Shown in pieces: positions 10,714 to 20,333 of a stretch of DNA of 64,000 nt; the first letter of the stretch is position 1; each line of letters starts with the position of its first letter. Location of the stretch: the NCBI GenBank assembly GCA_965153355.1, contig OZ231127.1, positions 99,510,001 through 99,574,000 of the forward strand, written 5' to 3'. The notes beneath the pieces are model-generated. The model worked only from the letters and a program-made list of their open reading frames with translations, ran no database searches and was not told where the DNA came from. This DNA is from Flaccisagitta enflata. Taxonomy: Eukaryota > Chaetognatha > Sagittoidea > Aphragmophora. The translations under genes and the position numbers were made by a program.

Positions 10714-11100
10714 GGTAAATATCATATTTTTTGAGTCATTGTTACAAATAGTAGTATTTTTGTAACAGTAGCTTAAAAATTGAAAATTTCATTCTCACAT
10801 TAAACCATGAAATTCAACCAATCAAACGAAAATTTTTTTTGCAAGGATAAAGAATATTGAATCAAAGATGAGTCTATATCTTTCTTTAAATCTGTATAGA
10901 AAATAAGTCTATTTATTCTTCATTTTTGAAATTACAAAAAAAATGCTTGATGAATGACATTGTTTTTGCTATTCATATATTTTTCACCCAAGATATACAC
11001 AAAACTGCAAAAAAAACCCACTGTTATATAACTTTTCACACAAAATTTTTTGAAAGCCCAGTGCGGTAAAGTGTTAAACTGTACATTTGATGATATCTTG
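10714..11100. other. Intron 3, AT-rich, no feature seen
   Basis: AT-rich intronic sequence up to the exon 4 duplication block. No array or coding text was seen. Confidence 0.5.
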
Positions 11101-11104
11101 ATTT

Positions 11105-11271
11105 GGCTTTGTCTCTGGACACCAGGCTTGGGTATATTCACAGCACTGTGTTGAGCTACATATCTGATGATGTCATGGATTGCCTTTGTCCTCTAACACG
11201 AGGCTTTGGTATGTTGACAGCACAATATAGAGATGATGATATCTTGGTTTTGCTTTGTCCTTTAACGCCAG
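11105..11271 (+). repeat. Two decayed copies of the exon 4 acceptor junction
   Basis: Upstream of exon 4 the intron end and exon start are repeated. Copies at 11126 (CCAG|GCTTGGGTATATTC) and 11203 (CGAG|GCTTTGGTATGTTG) precede the real junction at 11272 (CCAG|GCTTGGGTATGCTG), spaced 77 and 69 bp apart. Each keeps an AG and a pyrimidine tract (TTTGTCC..). Translated, they read like poor versions of GLGMLAARFTDDDE. Confidence 0.85.
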
Positions 11272-11462
11272 GCTTGGGTATGCTGGCAGCTCGTTTCACT
11301 GATGATGATGAGCGTGGCTTTGCCATGTCAATTGAAATGACTGCAGCTGCATTGGGGATCATCATGGGACCTTCTTTGGGAGGAATTTTGTATCAATATC
11401 TGGGTTGGACAACACCTTTGCTCATTGTTTCAAGTTTCTCTCTTTTAGAGATGATCTTGCAG
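11272..11462 (+). CDS. SLC18-like transporter, exon 4 (TM5-TM6)
   Basis: The acceptor is AACGCCAG; phase 1 joins exon 3 to give VAG-LGMLAARFTDDDERGFAM. This matches the vesicular-transporter signature VAGLGMLA..YTDD.ERG, the cytosolic 4-5 loop. TM5 (ALGIIMGPSLGGILYQYLG) and TM6 (TPLLIVSSFSLLEMILQ) follow. The donor TTGCAG|GTAAAAG is phase 0. This is the most diagnostic exon of the gene. It is framed on both sides by duplicated junction copies. Confidence 0.92.
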
Positions 11463-11545
11463 GTAAAAGCATATCTGGGTTGGACAACACCTTTGCTCAT
11501 TGTATCAAGTTGTGCTCATTTGGAAATGATCTTGCAGCTAAAAAC
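11463..11545 (+). repeat. Downstream copy of the exon 4 end, donor lost
   Basis: 11471-11545 repeats 11396-11470 with a period of 75 bp: both contain CTGGGTTGGACAACACCTTT and GATGATCTTGCAG or GAAATGATCTTGCAG. In the second copy the donor is CTAAAA instead of GTAAAA, so splicing there should fail. Confidence 0.85.
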
Positions 11546-11606
11546 AATTTTACTGGTTTCAAATGTATTTCAATCGAATCAGGTACTTCCTTCTGTGTTT
11601 ACTAAA

Positions 11607-11703
11607 TATATACTCAATATCTACTCAATATCTACTCAATACCTACTCAATATCTATTCAATATCTATTCAATATCTACTTAATATCCAGACAATATCTA
11701 CAT
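11607..11703 (+). repeat. Tandem 11-mer CTACTCAATAT
   Basis: About nine units of CTACTCAATAT/CTATTCAATAT stand in intron 4. Confidence 0.85.
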
Positions 11704-11778
11704 GATAAAAAGAAAAGAAGAATTCCACCTGAAGGCAATGGTAAATTTTTTTGTTCTTACCCCATGTCATGTCTCCAT

Positions 11779-12575
11779 TGCTACCAGAATTGAAAAAAAC
11801 GCAAGTTTTTCATAGAAGTGTTTGAATTGGACTACTTTTTTCTTGTGAGCATCATTTTGTGAGCTGGTTTGGTTAATTTGAGCTCCCTTGCATCATATTT
11901 AAGAGTTTTACTCAAAGAAATCAAGTTAATACGGAGAAATAGCCTTGCAAAAGTTACATGTAATTGAGAAATTTTTGCTTTCGATTTTTACTCAGAGCCC
12001 ATGACGATTTATCATAATCGATCACAGTCAGTGCTTCGTTTTTCATCACAGACATTGAGGAACTCAAATATGAGAACTATAAAGGCAGACTGCATGGGAA
12101 GAACAACGCCTGATTGCTCATGGCAGTTCAATTAATCCATCACCTTCAACCAAAAATAACCTTTTTAGTCGCGTGCTACGCGACTCTACACCCCGCTTTG
12201 TCGGTCCGTCGGTCCATCCGTCCATTGGTCTGTTGGTCCGTCCGTCACACTTTACTTTTGTTTTGGTTTTTGCGGTCTTTGGCCTCACTGCTCCTGCCCT
12301 AGTGATCAAGTGATCCCCCTGCCCACCCGCACGCGACTGGGGTAGCCGTGTATCCGGCCTTGTTTTTTCCTCTTACTGCATATCGAAATTTTGACTCCTG
12401 TACCTTCATTTGAGTTTAACTTCTAAACGAATAAAGTTACAGATGTGGGATTGCGCTCAAAAGAAAGCCCTTGAAAAAATCTTCAATTTGGTCACCAATA
12501 AATCATGCCCCAAGTGAACCAAAGGCGCAAAAATGAGCGATACAAAAACTTGCGTTTTTTTAATTCTGGTAGTAA
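11779..12575. mobile_element. TIR element with a nested family A copy
   Basis: The 32-bp left end (CTACCAGAATTGAAAAAAAC, GCAAGTTTTT) is matched in reverse complement by AAAAACTTGCGTTTTTTT, AATTCTGGTAGTAA at 12544-12575. The interior is AT-rich with no ORF and contains family A copy A6. It is a candidate non-autonomous DNA element that later received A6. No target duplication was recognised. Confidence 0.65.
12167..12363 (+). repeat. Family A copy A6 (compact, subfamily I)
   Basis: Near-complete compact copy: hairpin AGTCGCGTGCTACGCGACT, CTACACCCCGCTTTGTCGG, GTCC tract, CACACTTTACTTTTG, CTGCTCCTGCC, then CCCGCACGCGACTGGGGTAG and CGTGTATCCGGCCTTGTT. The left AGTCGCGTGC and right GCACGCGACT are exact complements. 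Confidence 0.92.
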
Positions 12576-12888
12576 TTCTTTTCCTGAACTTTTTAATTAA
12601 TACTATCTTGCTAAAAAGTGTAGCAACAAGACGGAATACAATCCATTTTGGTATCAATAAATACAAAAAACTTTAGTAAAATGCAACCAGTATTTTGTGT
12701 GACCTCCCTGGGTTTTGATTAAAGCTTTTGTGAGCCTCGGCGTGCTTCCATTAAGTGATAGAAGTTGAGGCGGTGTGATGCTCTTCCACGCCTTGATAAG
12801 GATACTCTGGAGTCTGGACATGCAGCCCCAACTGCAGCTTCCTCATCCACATTATGACTATTTGATCGGAATGAGATCTGGACTTTTT
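12576..12888. other. Intron 4, no feature seen
   Basis: AT-rich sequence without recognised features. Confidence 0.45.
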
Positions 12889-13260
12889 AGTCGCGTGCAC
12901 GCGACTCTACAACCCGCTCGGTCCGTCCGTCTGTCCGTCCGTCCGTCCGTCCGTCGGTCCGACCGTCCGTCCGTCACACTTTACTTTTTTGTACTATAAT
13001 GTCAACTCTTAGGTCATTTTAAGTCATTTTAAGTCATTTATAGTTATTCTAAGTCATTTTGAGTCAGTCTAAGTCATTTTAAGTCATTTTAAGTCATTTT
13101 AAGTTATTTTAAGTTATTTTTGGTTTTTTGGTTTTTTAGTCATTTTAAGTCAATTTTGGTCATTTTAGGTCATTCTAAGTCATTGAAAATCATTCTAAGT
13201 CATTCTAAGTCACTCTTTGTCTGTAAGTCTCGCACGCGACTTATAGGTGTTGGCCTTGTT
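12889..13260 (+). repeat. Family A copy A7 with a TTTTAAGTCA minisatellite
   Basis: The hairpin AGTCGCGTGCACGCGACT, CAACCCGCTCGGTCCG and a GTCC tract come first, then about 20 units of TTTTAAGTCA/TTCTAAGTCA (13010-13215). It ends CTCGCACGCGACTTATAGG, TGTTGGCCTTGTT. Confidence 0.9.
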
Positions 13261-13542
13261 ACAGGTCAACCTGACACCAACTTTACACCATCTCGACACC
13301 TAAGTCATAACAAAAAGGCGCATTCATTTCTGACAATGTTGCGCTTGGAACCATAAAATTCTAAAATGAAATTTTCTCGCTATTATCTTCATGAGGTAGC
13401 AATTATGTTTTGGCTGTTATTTCTAAAAGACTTGACTAAGAGCAATGCGGTTTGCGCCATTAGCTCGGATATTCAATGAAGTTTCCAACCATCACCAATT
13501 TTATCATGTTTGTATCCTTCTTCAGGTAGCTATGCCCATAAG

Positions 13543-13834
13543 CAGGCCTTGATTTAGAGCGTGCCCGCGTGCCCGAGGCACTCTGTTTTACTGTTGGGCA
13601 CACTTGTTTTGCTGATGGCTTGCCTGGCGGGCACTCTCTTTTCACATCATACTGACTGAACAATTTCATTTTTTTTAAAGATTGCTTCAAGAATGTTCTT
13701 TGATTCATTTGATTGCTTCATTGATTTGTACATCCATTCTTCCGTCCTTTCTTTCTTCCTTTCTTGTTTCCTTCCATTCTTTCTTTCTTTTTTCTTTTCT
13801 TTTGTACTTCCATTGTTTTTTTTTTCTCTTTTTT

Positions 13835-13884
<50 letters not shown>

Positions 13885-14328
13885 TTTCTTTCTTTCTTTC
13901 ATTTCTTATTTTTTTCCATTCTTTCTTTCTTACTTTTTTTCCATTCTTTTTTTTCTTTCATCCATTCTTTTTTTCATGTAGATGGATCATGGATCTCAGT
14001 TTCTTTCATTCATTTGATTGTTCATCTATCAATAAATTTGTGTTCATTGTTCATACTTTCACAAAAAGATTTCTTAAACCTGTTGATGAAACATAATGGT
14101 TTACTTGCAACAGCATTTGACTTATTCTGCGCTCTCTGTTGATTCTTTGCTGTATGAATGCACACATCCCAAGGGAGTCGCTTTTTTACGTATATTTGTA
14201 TCATTACATGATAAAATCTAGAAAAGTGAGTTAGTAAACCGGGCACGCTCATTCTTTATCGGGCACGCTGAAATTGTGAGGAGCGTGCCCGGCGTGCACG
14301 CTCAACAGTATTATTAAATTGAGGCCTG
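13543..14328. mobile_element. hAT-like non-autonomous element with 8-bp target duplication
   Basis: It begins CAGGCCTTGATTTAGAGCG and ends in the reverse complement of CAGGCCTCAATTTAATAATA. Subterminal GCGTGCCCG boxes are repeated at both ends. It is flanked by CCCATAAG (13535-13542) and CCCATAAT (14329-14336), a 7/8 match to an 8-bp target-site duplication. Size, CAG-type terminus and TSD length suggest a hAT-superfamily MITE. No transposase is present, and the interior holds a (TTTC)n array. Confidence 0.7.
13735..13980 (+). repeat. (TTTC)n array
   Basis: Interrupted TTTC/TTCC tetranucleotides lie inside the hAT-like element. ORFs rich in Phe/Leu/Ser across it are repeat shadows. Confidence 0.95.
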
Positions 14329-14470
14329 CCCATAATGCATGTCGCTATACATATTAGCAAGATAGTAGTGAGATCAACAGAAGAGACGATGCGCCAAAAT
14401 GGCTCCATAGATGTTGTACCCAAATGACACTATTTGGGCAGGGGCGCCAGAGGGGTCGAAGACCTATTTC

Positions 14471-14721
14471 AGTTGCGTGCATGCAAGTCTACAACCCGCT
14501 GTGTCCGTCGATTGGTCCGTCCGTCCGTCCGTCCGTCCGTCACGCTTAGCTTTTTTTGGCATTTTAGGTCATTTTAAGTCATTATAAGTTATTTTAAGAT
14601 GTTCAAAGTCATTTTAAGTCAATTTACATTTAGTCTTTTAGTCTTTTGGTCTTTTGGTCTTTTAATCTTTTAGTCTTATGGTTTTAACAACCGCACGCGA
14701 CAACAAGGTGTTGGCCTTGTT
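14471..14721 (+). repeat. Family A copy A8 with a TTTTAAGTCA minisatellite
   Basis: AGTTGCGTGCATGCAAGTCT, ACAACCCGCTGTGTCCG, GTCC tract, CACGCTTAGC, a TTTTAAGTCA and TCTTTTGGTC repeat block, then ACCGCACGCGACAACAAGG and TGTTGGCCTTGTT. Confidence 0.88.
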
Positions 14722-14773
14722 CTTTATTCCTGCCCATTTAGCAAGAGATAAACATATTAGTCCAGGATTTAAG

Positions 14774-14896
14774 AACAAGGCCGGATACACGGCCATCAGT
14801 TGCGGACGGGTGGGCAGGGAGATGGCATTTTAACATCTTTTCAACTCGAGTGTGACCGACCAACCAACGGACGGACGGACGACAAACTCTTATAGA
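14774..14896 (-). repeat. Family A copy A9, cut off by the large palindrome
   Basis: It starts AACAAGGCCGGATACACGGC and runs to GACAAACTCTTATAGAGT. There the expected terminal hairpin is replaced by the start of the 14897-16380 foldback (CTCTTGGAGC). Confidence 0.8.
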
Positions 14897-16380
14897 GTCT
14901 CTTGGAGCAAAAGAAAGAACTTGGCAAATCTGGAAAAAGCTGTGAAAATTTGCATATGGGGTCAGTTTTTCGTGCTGAACAAGACTGGACGGGGTACACG
15001 TCTGATTTTTTAGTGTACCCCATTTAAAAACGCGTTTTTTCCCAAAAAAAAACACTTTGAAGTGACGCTGACGCCAAACTAATTGACCAATGACTATAAA
15101 ATTTTAGGTGAAGAAAAATATGTCTTTTTTCTACTTGCATGCAAAATTTCAGCAAAATTGGTTGAGTAGAAGCGGAGCTATGGCAGTTTAAAGTCTAGGT
15201 CTATTTTCAAAAAAAGGGCTATGTTTCAATTTTGGGGTAAAATTTTGTTTTTTTGAGCTAAAAGTCTGAAACTGTTTTTAGACTTTCATTTCACCCTATT
15301 ACATGCAAAAAACAAAAACAATTGAAAAAATCTGGGGTTTTTTACATTCTTTTACCTAAAAGCCAGAAAATTGAGTCTCAAAATTTAGGTTGGATCTTCA
15401 AAAAAGGTTTGTTCAAGGAAGATATTAAAATCAAGGGCGCCCACTTGAGGAATCTATTGTCATGAAGTGTACCAACTTATTCCCAAACTTTTGAAAGGTA
15501 AACCTAAAAAGACAAAAAACCATTTCAAAGTTTAAAAAAAGAATCCCAAAATTTTGCATTTTTGGACCCCCTTGGACATTTGAAAAATTTCAATGTTTGA
15601 TAAGGAGGCTGAAATTTGGCACATTTCTTCCATATTGGGAGTTGCATGCAAAATTTTAGGCAAATTGGATGAGGCGTTGTAGCATTACCAAATGTCCCAA
15701 GAGTCTAAAAATGCATAATTTATTTTTTTTCTTGAACTTTGAAATGATTTTTTGTCTTTTTAGGTTGGCGTACCCCTCTGAAAGTCTGGGAATAATTTGG
15801 TACACTTCATGACAATAGATTCCTCAAGTAGGGGCCCTTGATATCAATATTTTCCATGAACAAGCCTTTTTTGAAGATCCAGCCTAAATTTTGAAACTCA
15901 ATTTTTTTGTTTTTAGGCCAAAAAATGGAAAAAAAACACCAGATTTTTCAAATATTTTGTTTTTTGCATGTATTAGAGTGAAATGAAAGTCTAAAAACAG
16001 TTTCAGACTTTTAGCTCAAAAAAACAAAATTTTACCTTAAAATTGAAACATAGCCCTTTTTTTGAAAATAGACCTAGACTTTAAACCGTCATAGCTCCGC
16101 TTCTACTGAACCGATTTTGCTGAAATTTTGCAAGGAAGTAGAAAAAAGGCATATGTTTCTTTACCTAAGATTTTATAGTCATTGGTCAATTAGTTTGGCG
16201 TCAGCATCACTTTGAAGTGTTTTCTTGGGGAAAAAACGCGTTTTTTTAATGGGGTACACTAGAAAATCAGATGTGTACCCCGTCCAGTCTTGTTCAGCAC
16301 AAAAAACTGACCCTGTATGAAAATTTTCATGCCTTTTTCCAGATTTGCCAAGTTCTTTCTTTTTCTTCCTTTAAGAGACT
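14897..16380. mobile_element. Large foldback: about 690-bp arms, about 107-bp loop
   Basis: The left arm (14897-15582) and right arm (15690-16380) are long reverse complements with modest divergence. AGAACTTGGCAAATCTGG pairs with CCAGATTTGCCAAGTTCT, ACTGGACGGGGTACACGTCT with the right-hand match, and CTTGGACATTTG with CAAATGTCCCAAG at the loop. No ORF of note is present. It lies in intron 4 upstream of exon 5. It resembles foldback/palindromic DNA elements; the superfamily is unknown and no clear target duplication was found. Confidence 0.9.
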
Positions 16381-16524
16381 GGACTATATTGAGTTTAGTC
16401 TCAGTTGGTATTGGTCTTTTAGAAAATAAAACAATAGAGAAGAATTCACTTTAGATGTTAAATAAACCATCAATCTTTGGAAATTATATCTTTTTATTCC
16501 AACCTCATTTCTGTTTCTTTTCAT

Positions 16525-16863
<339 letters not shown>

Positions 16864-16871
16864 CATTCAAG

Positions 16872-17061
16872 CTCATCATTTTGGAGTCTGACTCTGAAGA
16901 GGAGGAGAAAGAGAGTGTGTCTTACTTGACTCTCTTGAGAGATCCTTACATTTTCTTGGCCACATGCATTCCCTTTTTCGGCATGGTTGGTATGTCCATG
17001 AGAGAGGCTACTCTGCCAATCCACATGCTTCGTACAATGGACGCTTCATCGTGGCAGTTAG
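16872..17061 (+). CDS. SLC18-like transporter, exon 5 (central loop, TM7)
   Basis: The acceptor is TACATTCAAG, phase 0, so exon 4 ..LEMILQ continues as LIILESDSEEEEKESVSYLT. An acidic central loop is followed by the conserved LLRDPYIFLATCIPFF (family: LLKDPYI). The TLPIHMLRTMDASSWQLG segment follows, matching the vesicular-transporter TLPIWM..TM....WQLG signature. The donor is TTAG|GTGAGA, phase 1. Confidence 0.92.
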
Positions 17062-17122
17062 GTGAGAAATGATCGAAACAACCTGAGTGGCGCATATTTC
17101 GCACTTTGATGACATTATTTTT

Positions 17123-17490
17123 AGTCGCATGCACGCAACTCTACACCTTGGTCTGTCGGTCGGTAGGTCGGTAGGTCGGTCCATCCGTCCGTCCGTCTGT
17201 CCGTCCCGTAACCTTTTTAAATTTTTGACGTTTTTTGACGTTTTTTAACATTTTTTAACACTTTTTAGCATTTTTTAGCATTCTTTAACAATCTTTAACA
17301 TTTTTATACATTTTCTGACTTTTTTTAACATTTTTTAACATTTTTTAACATTTTTTAACATTTTTCAACATTTTTTAACATCATTTAACATTATCTAACA
17401 TTTTTTAACATTTTTTAACATTTCCTGACATTCTTAACATTTTGTCTGTCATTTCCAGACGCACGCGACTGTTGCCCTCTTGGGCTTGTT
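17123..17490 (+). repeat. Family A copy A10 with a TTTTTTAACA minisatellite
   Basis: The hairpin AGTCGCATGCACGCAACT and a GGTC/GTCC tract come first, then about 20 units of the decamer TTTTTTAACA (17220-17440). It ends ACGCACGCGACTGTTGCCC, TCTTGGGCTTGTT, the same ending type as A3. Confidence 0.9.
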
Positions 17491-17712
17491 CCCACTGAAA
17501 TCTGAATTTGCAAGAATAACTCAGCTAAAGTGTCAAAAAACCTTTAAGTCCCTTGAGTGTAAATTTCATGCTATTATTTTACCAGGTCAACCAGAAGTTT
17601 ACTTTTCATGATTCCACTTTAAAATCTACTTGGACAAAAATTGTGGAACACCTGTTACAATGGCGAAGTTCAATTAGTGATTGTTTCTTCACATTGTATT
17701 TTCTTTACTTAG

Positions 17713-17811
17713 GTATTGTGGACCTGCCTGGAGCCATTCTCTTTGTTCTTTCACCATTTGTCTGCAATGCACTTGCTTCTTCGATGGGTAGATGGGCCCT
17801 ATTACTCTTAG
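17713..17811 (+). CDS. SLC18-like transporter, exon 6 (TM8)
   Basis: The acceptor TTCTTTACTTAG is in phase 1. The exon encodes GIVDLPGAILFVLSPFVCNA then LASSMGRWALLLLG. The NALASSMGRW piece corresponds to the GVLANKMGRW loop of vesicular transporters. The donor is CTTAG|GTACTT, phase 1. Confidence 0.88.
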   Translation, partial: VLWTCLEPFSLFFHHLSAMHLLLRWVDGPYYS

Positions 17812-17899
17812 GTACTTTATTGTTTAACAATTAAGGAGACATTTAAATTGATATTCACCCTGTCTTTCTCAATTCATATAGGTATATTTCTCAATTCTT

Positions 17900-18094
17900 A
17901 GTCGCGTGCTATGTGACTCTTTAGGCCACTTTTTGGTTAGTCTATCTATCAGTCGGTTGGTTTGTCTGTCCGTCACAAAGTTGTTTTAAATGTATTTTCA
18001 ATGTTTTAAAGCTCTTTCCATTTAAAACATCCTTTATGTCTGCCTGTTCATCTGTCTGTCTTTTTTCTGAAATTGTTGATGCAGGCGACGTTAG
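17900..18094 (+). repeat. Family A copy A11, degenerate
   Basis: AGTCGCGTGCTATGTGACTC is followed by a TCTATCAGTCGGTTGG tract and GTCCGTCAC. A weak end GATGCAGGCGACGTTAGT stands where the right box is expected. It lies between exons 6 and 7. Confidence 0.65.
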
Positions 18095-18131
18095 TCCAAT
18101 GATCTTGTTAATTCTACTGTTTTCATTTCAG

Positions 18132-18221
18132 GATTTCTTATCATTGGCTCCGTTTTGATGGTGATTCCATTTTGCCCAACTTTCGTCTCTCTTTTGGCAC
18201 CATCTGCAGTAATGTCATTAG
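18132..18221 (+). CDS. SLC18-like transporter, exon 7 (TM9)
   Basis: The acceptor is TTTTCATTTCAG, phase 1. The exon encodes GFLIIGSVLMVIPFCPTFVS then LLAPSAVMSLG, equivalent to TM9 and the following loop of vesicular transporters. The donor TCATTAG|GTAGGC is phase 1. The last 22 bases are also the first unit of a downstream minisatellite that repeats the exon end and donor. Confidence 0.88.
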
Positions 18222-18511
18222 GTAGGCAACCCATCTGCAGTAATGTCATTAGGTAGGCAACCCATCTGCAGTAATGTTATTAGGTAGGCAACCCATCTGC
18301 AGTAATGTCATTAGGTAGGCAACCAATCTGCATTTATGTCATTAGGTAGGCAAGCAATTTACAGTCATATCTTTAGGTAGGCAACCAATTTGCAGTTATG
18401 TCATTAGGTAGGCAACCCATCTGCAGAAATGTATTTAGTAGGCAATCCATCTGGGGTTGTGTCATTAGCTAGGCAATTCATTGGCAGTCATGTCATTAGG
18501 TAGGCAACCCA
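18200..18511 (+). repeat. 31-bp minisatellite made of exon 7 end plus donor
   Basis: About ten tandem units with a 31-bp period begin at 18200, each reading CATCTGCAGTAATGTCATTA then GGTAGGCAAC with substitutions. The first unit is the real exon end and donor. Most later units keep TTAG|GTAGGC, so several consecutive donor-like sites exist. Confidence 0.95.
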
Positions 18512-18881
18512 GCTTGCAAGGATTTCCAGAGTGAAAATGGTTTTGTTAAAATTCTTTAGTAGAACAATCTGCGTTTATGCTTACAATTTTTTTTTGTTTA
18601 GTTATTTTTGACATTTGATGACCCAAAAACTACTGCTAATTTTTTTGTTGTCTAGTCCAGTTGCCTACCTAGAGCTGCCAATCGGTGTTTAAGCGAACAA
18701 AGCCGTAGACTGCAGTAGCAGGAGCTGAAATCAAATGAACTGCTTTTAAGATGATATTGCGCCTTTCAAAGCAAAAAACACAGATTTAGGGTATGTGTGG
18801 TCAAGACCCCGGTCAAAGGGTTTTTTTTTATCCTATCATTTTTTAAATGTTTTTGATCCAAAATCCACTTGTCTACATTAG
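18512..18881. other. Intron 7 remainder
   Basis: No repeat or coding text is recognised. The acceptor region GTCTACATTAG leads into exon 8. Confidence 0.5.
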
Positions 18882-19040
18882 GTTCATCTGCCGTGGATGT
18901 GGCGACTTTACCCTTAATGGGATATTTCATGGACATCCGATACAAAGGCCATCATGGCAACATTTACGCCCTCTGGAGTGTCTCCTACGCGCTGGCTTTT
19001 TTCGTCGGGCCCGCTGTTGGAGGTCCACTCATTGATGCTG
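18882..19040 (+). CDS. SLC18-like transporter, exon 8 (TM10-TM11)
   Basis: In phase 1 with exon 7 it encodes GSSAVDVATLPLMGYFMDIR, then YKGHHGNIYALWSVSYALAF and FVGPAVGGPLIDAG. This aligns with the vesicular-transporter run VDSSMMPIMG...VYGSVYAIADVAF..GP..GG. The TM10 Asp (VDV) is kept, while the TM11 Asp of the ADVAF motif is Ser (WSV). The donor is ATGCTG|GTAATA, phase 1. The protein still lacks its final span, so at least one more exon is needed. Confidence 0.92.
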
Positions 19041-19667
19041 GTAATAGGGGTCAAAGCTCAGTGGTAGGAAGCCCGCTTGTCCCCCACTGGGCTGCTCTTT
19101 GCAGGTCCTTAAAACGGAATTTAGAAGATTTGCCATCACGACAGGGCTCGAGCCTTTGGGGGGGAATGCTGGATGTTCTTACAGAGCTAGCTCAGACGGG
19201 AGGGTTGGCCGTATGACATACAAGAAAATACTATGCCCCCTGACGCTGATAATAATGATTTTCTTGCAGAAAGTCGTTGTGAAAAAAATGTGCACTGAAT
19301 AGATGGATTATAAGCATCTTAGAGAATTAGAGACAAAATTTAAATCTTTTTAAGTCCGTGGTTACCTTATGATTCTCTCTGCACAAAATCTATTGTACCA
19401 TCTAAACACTCAGACACCTGAGTAGAAGGACTAACTTTGAAAAAATGCTGCAATATTATGAAATGAGCTACTAAACTCAGATTTGGTTCATTTATAAGAG
19501 ATTAAACAACATTTTAAAAAGGAACTAATGTATCATCAGTAGTTTAATTCACTTAAGCGCAGCACCTTTCCAAAGATGATACAGTGGAGCTCCACTAAAG
19601 CACAAACTAAGATACTGGGCAAAATGATGCTTTACAGTGAAACTGCCTTATTCCCAATATAGAAATA
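19041..19667. other. Start of a long intron, no feature seen
   Basis: GC-moderate then AT-rich sequence. No convincing TM12 exon was found here by eye. Confidence 0.5.
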
Positions 19668-19979
19668 CCGTATTTTCTCTAAAAAGCGCCCCCCTTCCAA
19701 AAAGCGCCCTCCCCTCTTTTTTCTTGGTATTAAACTTTTCAGAAGAGATTTGGACAGAAATATTTGGTAAAATGATGAAATAGTACAGCACAATGAGCCA
19801 TTTTCAATGACTTTCAGACAGATATGCAATGAATATCTCCATTTTGAGTCAAATCTAGCATTTTGGTAGCCTTTTATGCCATCCATCTACAATATAAATG
19901 AGGCGCTAATTGGAAGATTAAAAGCCAAGTCATAATTCAATTTCAAAAGCGCCCGGGGCGCTTTTTAGAGAAAATACGG
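19668..19979. mobile_element. MITE type M1, copy 2
   Basis: The ends are CCGTATTTTCTCTAAAAAGC and GCTTTTTAGAGAAAATACGG, a 20-bp perfect inverted repeat flanked by TA on both sides. Internal GCGCCCCCC and GCGCCCGGGGCGC boxes match copies 1 and 3. It is 312 bp with no ORF. Confidence 0.88.
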
Positions 19980-20089
19980 TAACTGCGAAATCTATTTTGG
20001 GACAACCAGTTGTTTGCCCTGAAGATGGGCATGCCTTAATAGCTGAGGGGCTCTAGCGTTGTTCTGCTGTTCTGCTACTCAGGCCCCTT

Positions 20090-20190
20090 GATGATACTTA
20101 GGAACTGATCAATTATTTTCTTTTTGGGCATCGGCCCCAAAGGGCTCGATGACACACATATGGGGAGTTTTCTCCTTCTCCTAACAGGGT
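20090..20190 (+). repeat. Family B fragment (left terminus only)
   Basis: TTTTTGGGCATCGGCCCCAA and AGGGCTCGATGACAC resemble the B left terminus. The expected right terminus is not found nearby. A CCTAACAGGGTGTCCAATAA stretch follows that recurs at 20940 inside the next foldback. Confidence 0.6.
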
Positions 20191-20333
20191 GTCCAATAAA
20201 TTTGGTAAAATTTTTGAGAGAACATCCTAAAACTATTTCTAAATGATCATTTTCATTGAAAAAAGGGTCAAACATGGAGGTTTGTTATTTGTGAATACTA
20301 ATCATCCCAAGGGCAGCAAGAATCCATGAAATG

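Noticed and set aside
10373-10765. ORFs of PTDQ/VGRS repeats
   Set aside because: They arise from the (GACC)n tract of a B/A composite element.
12118-12363. Helitron identity for family A
   Set aside because: A hairpin end followed by CTAA was tempting, but the CTRR would lie in the stem itself, and no TC start or A/T insertion rule could be shown.
18200-18511. CRISPR-like array
   Set aside because: Units are contiguous with no unique spacers and copy the exon 7 end; the genome is eukaryotic. It is a minisatellite.
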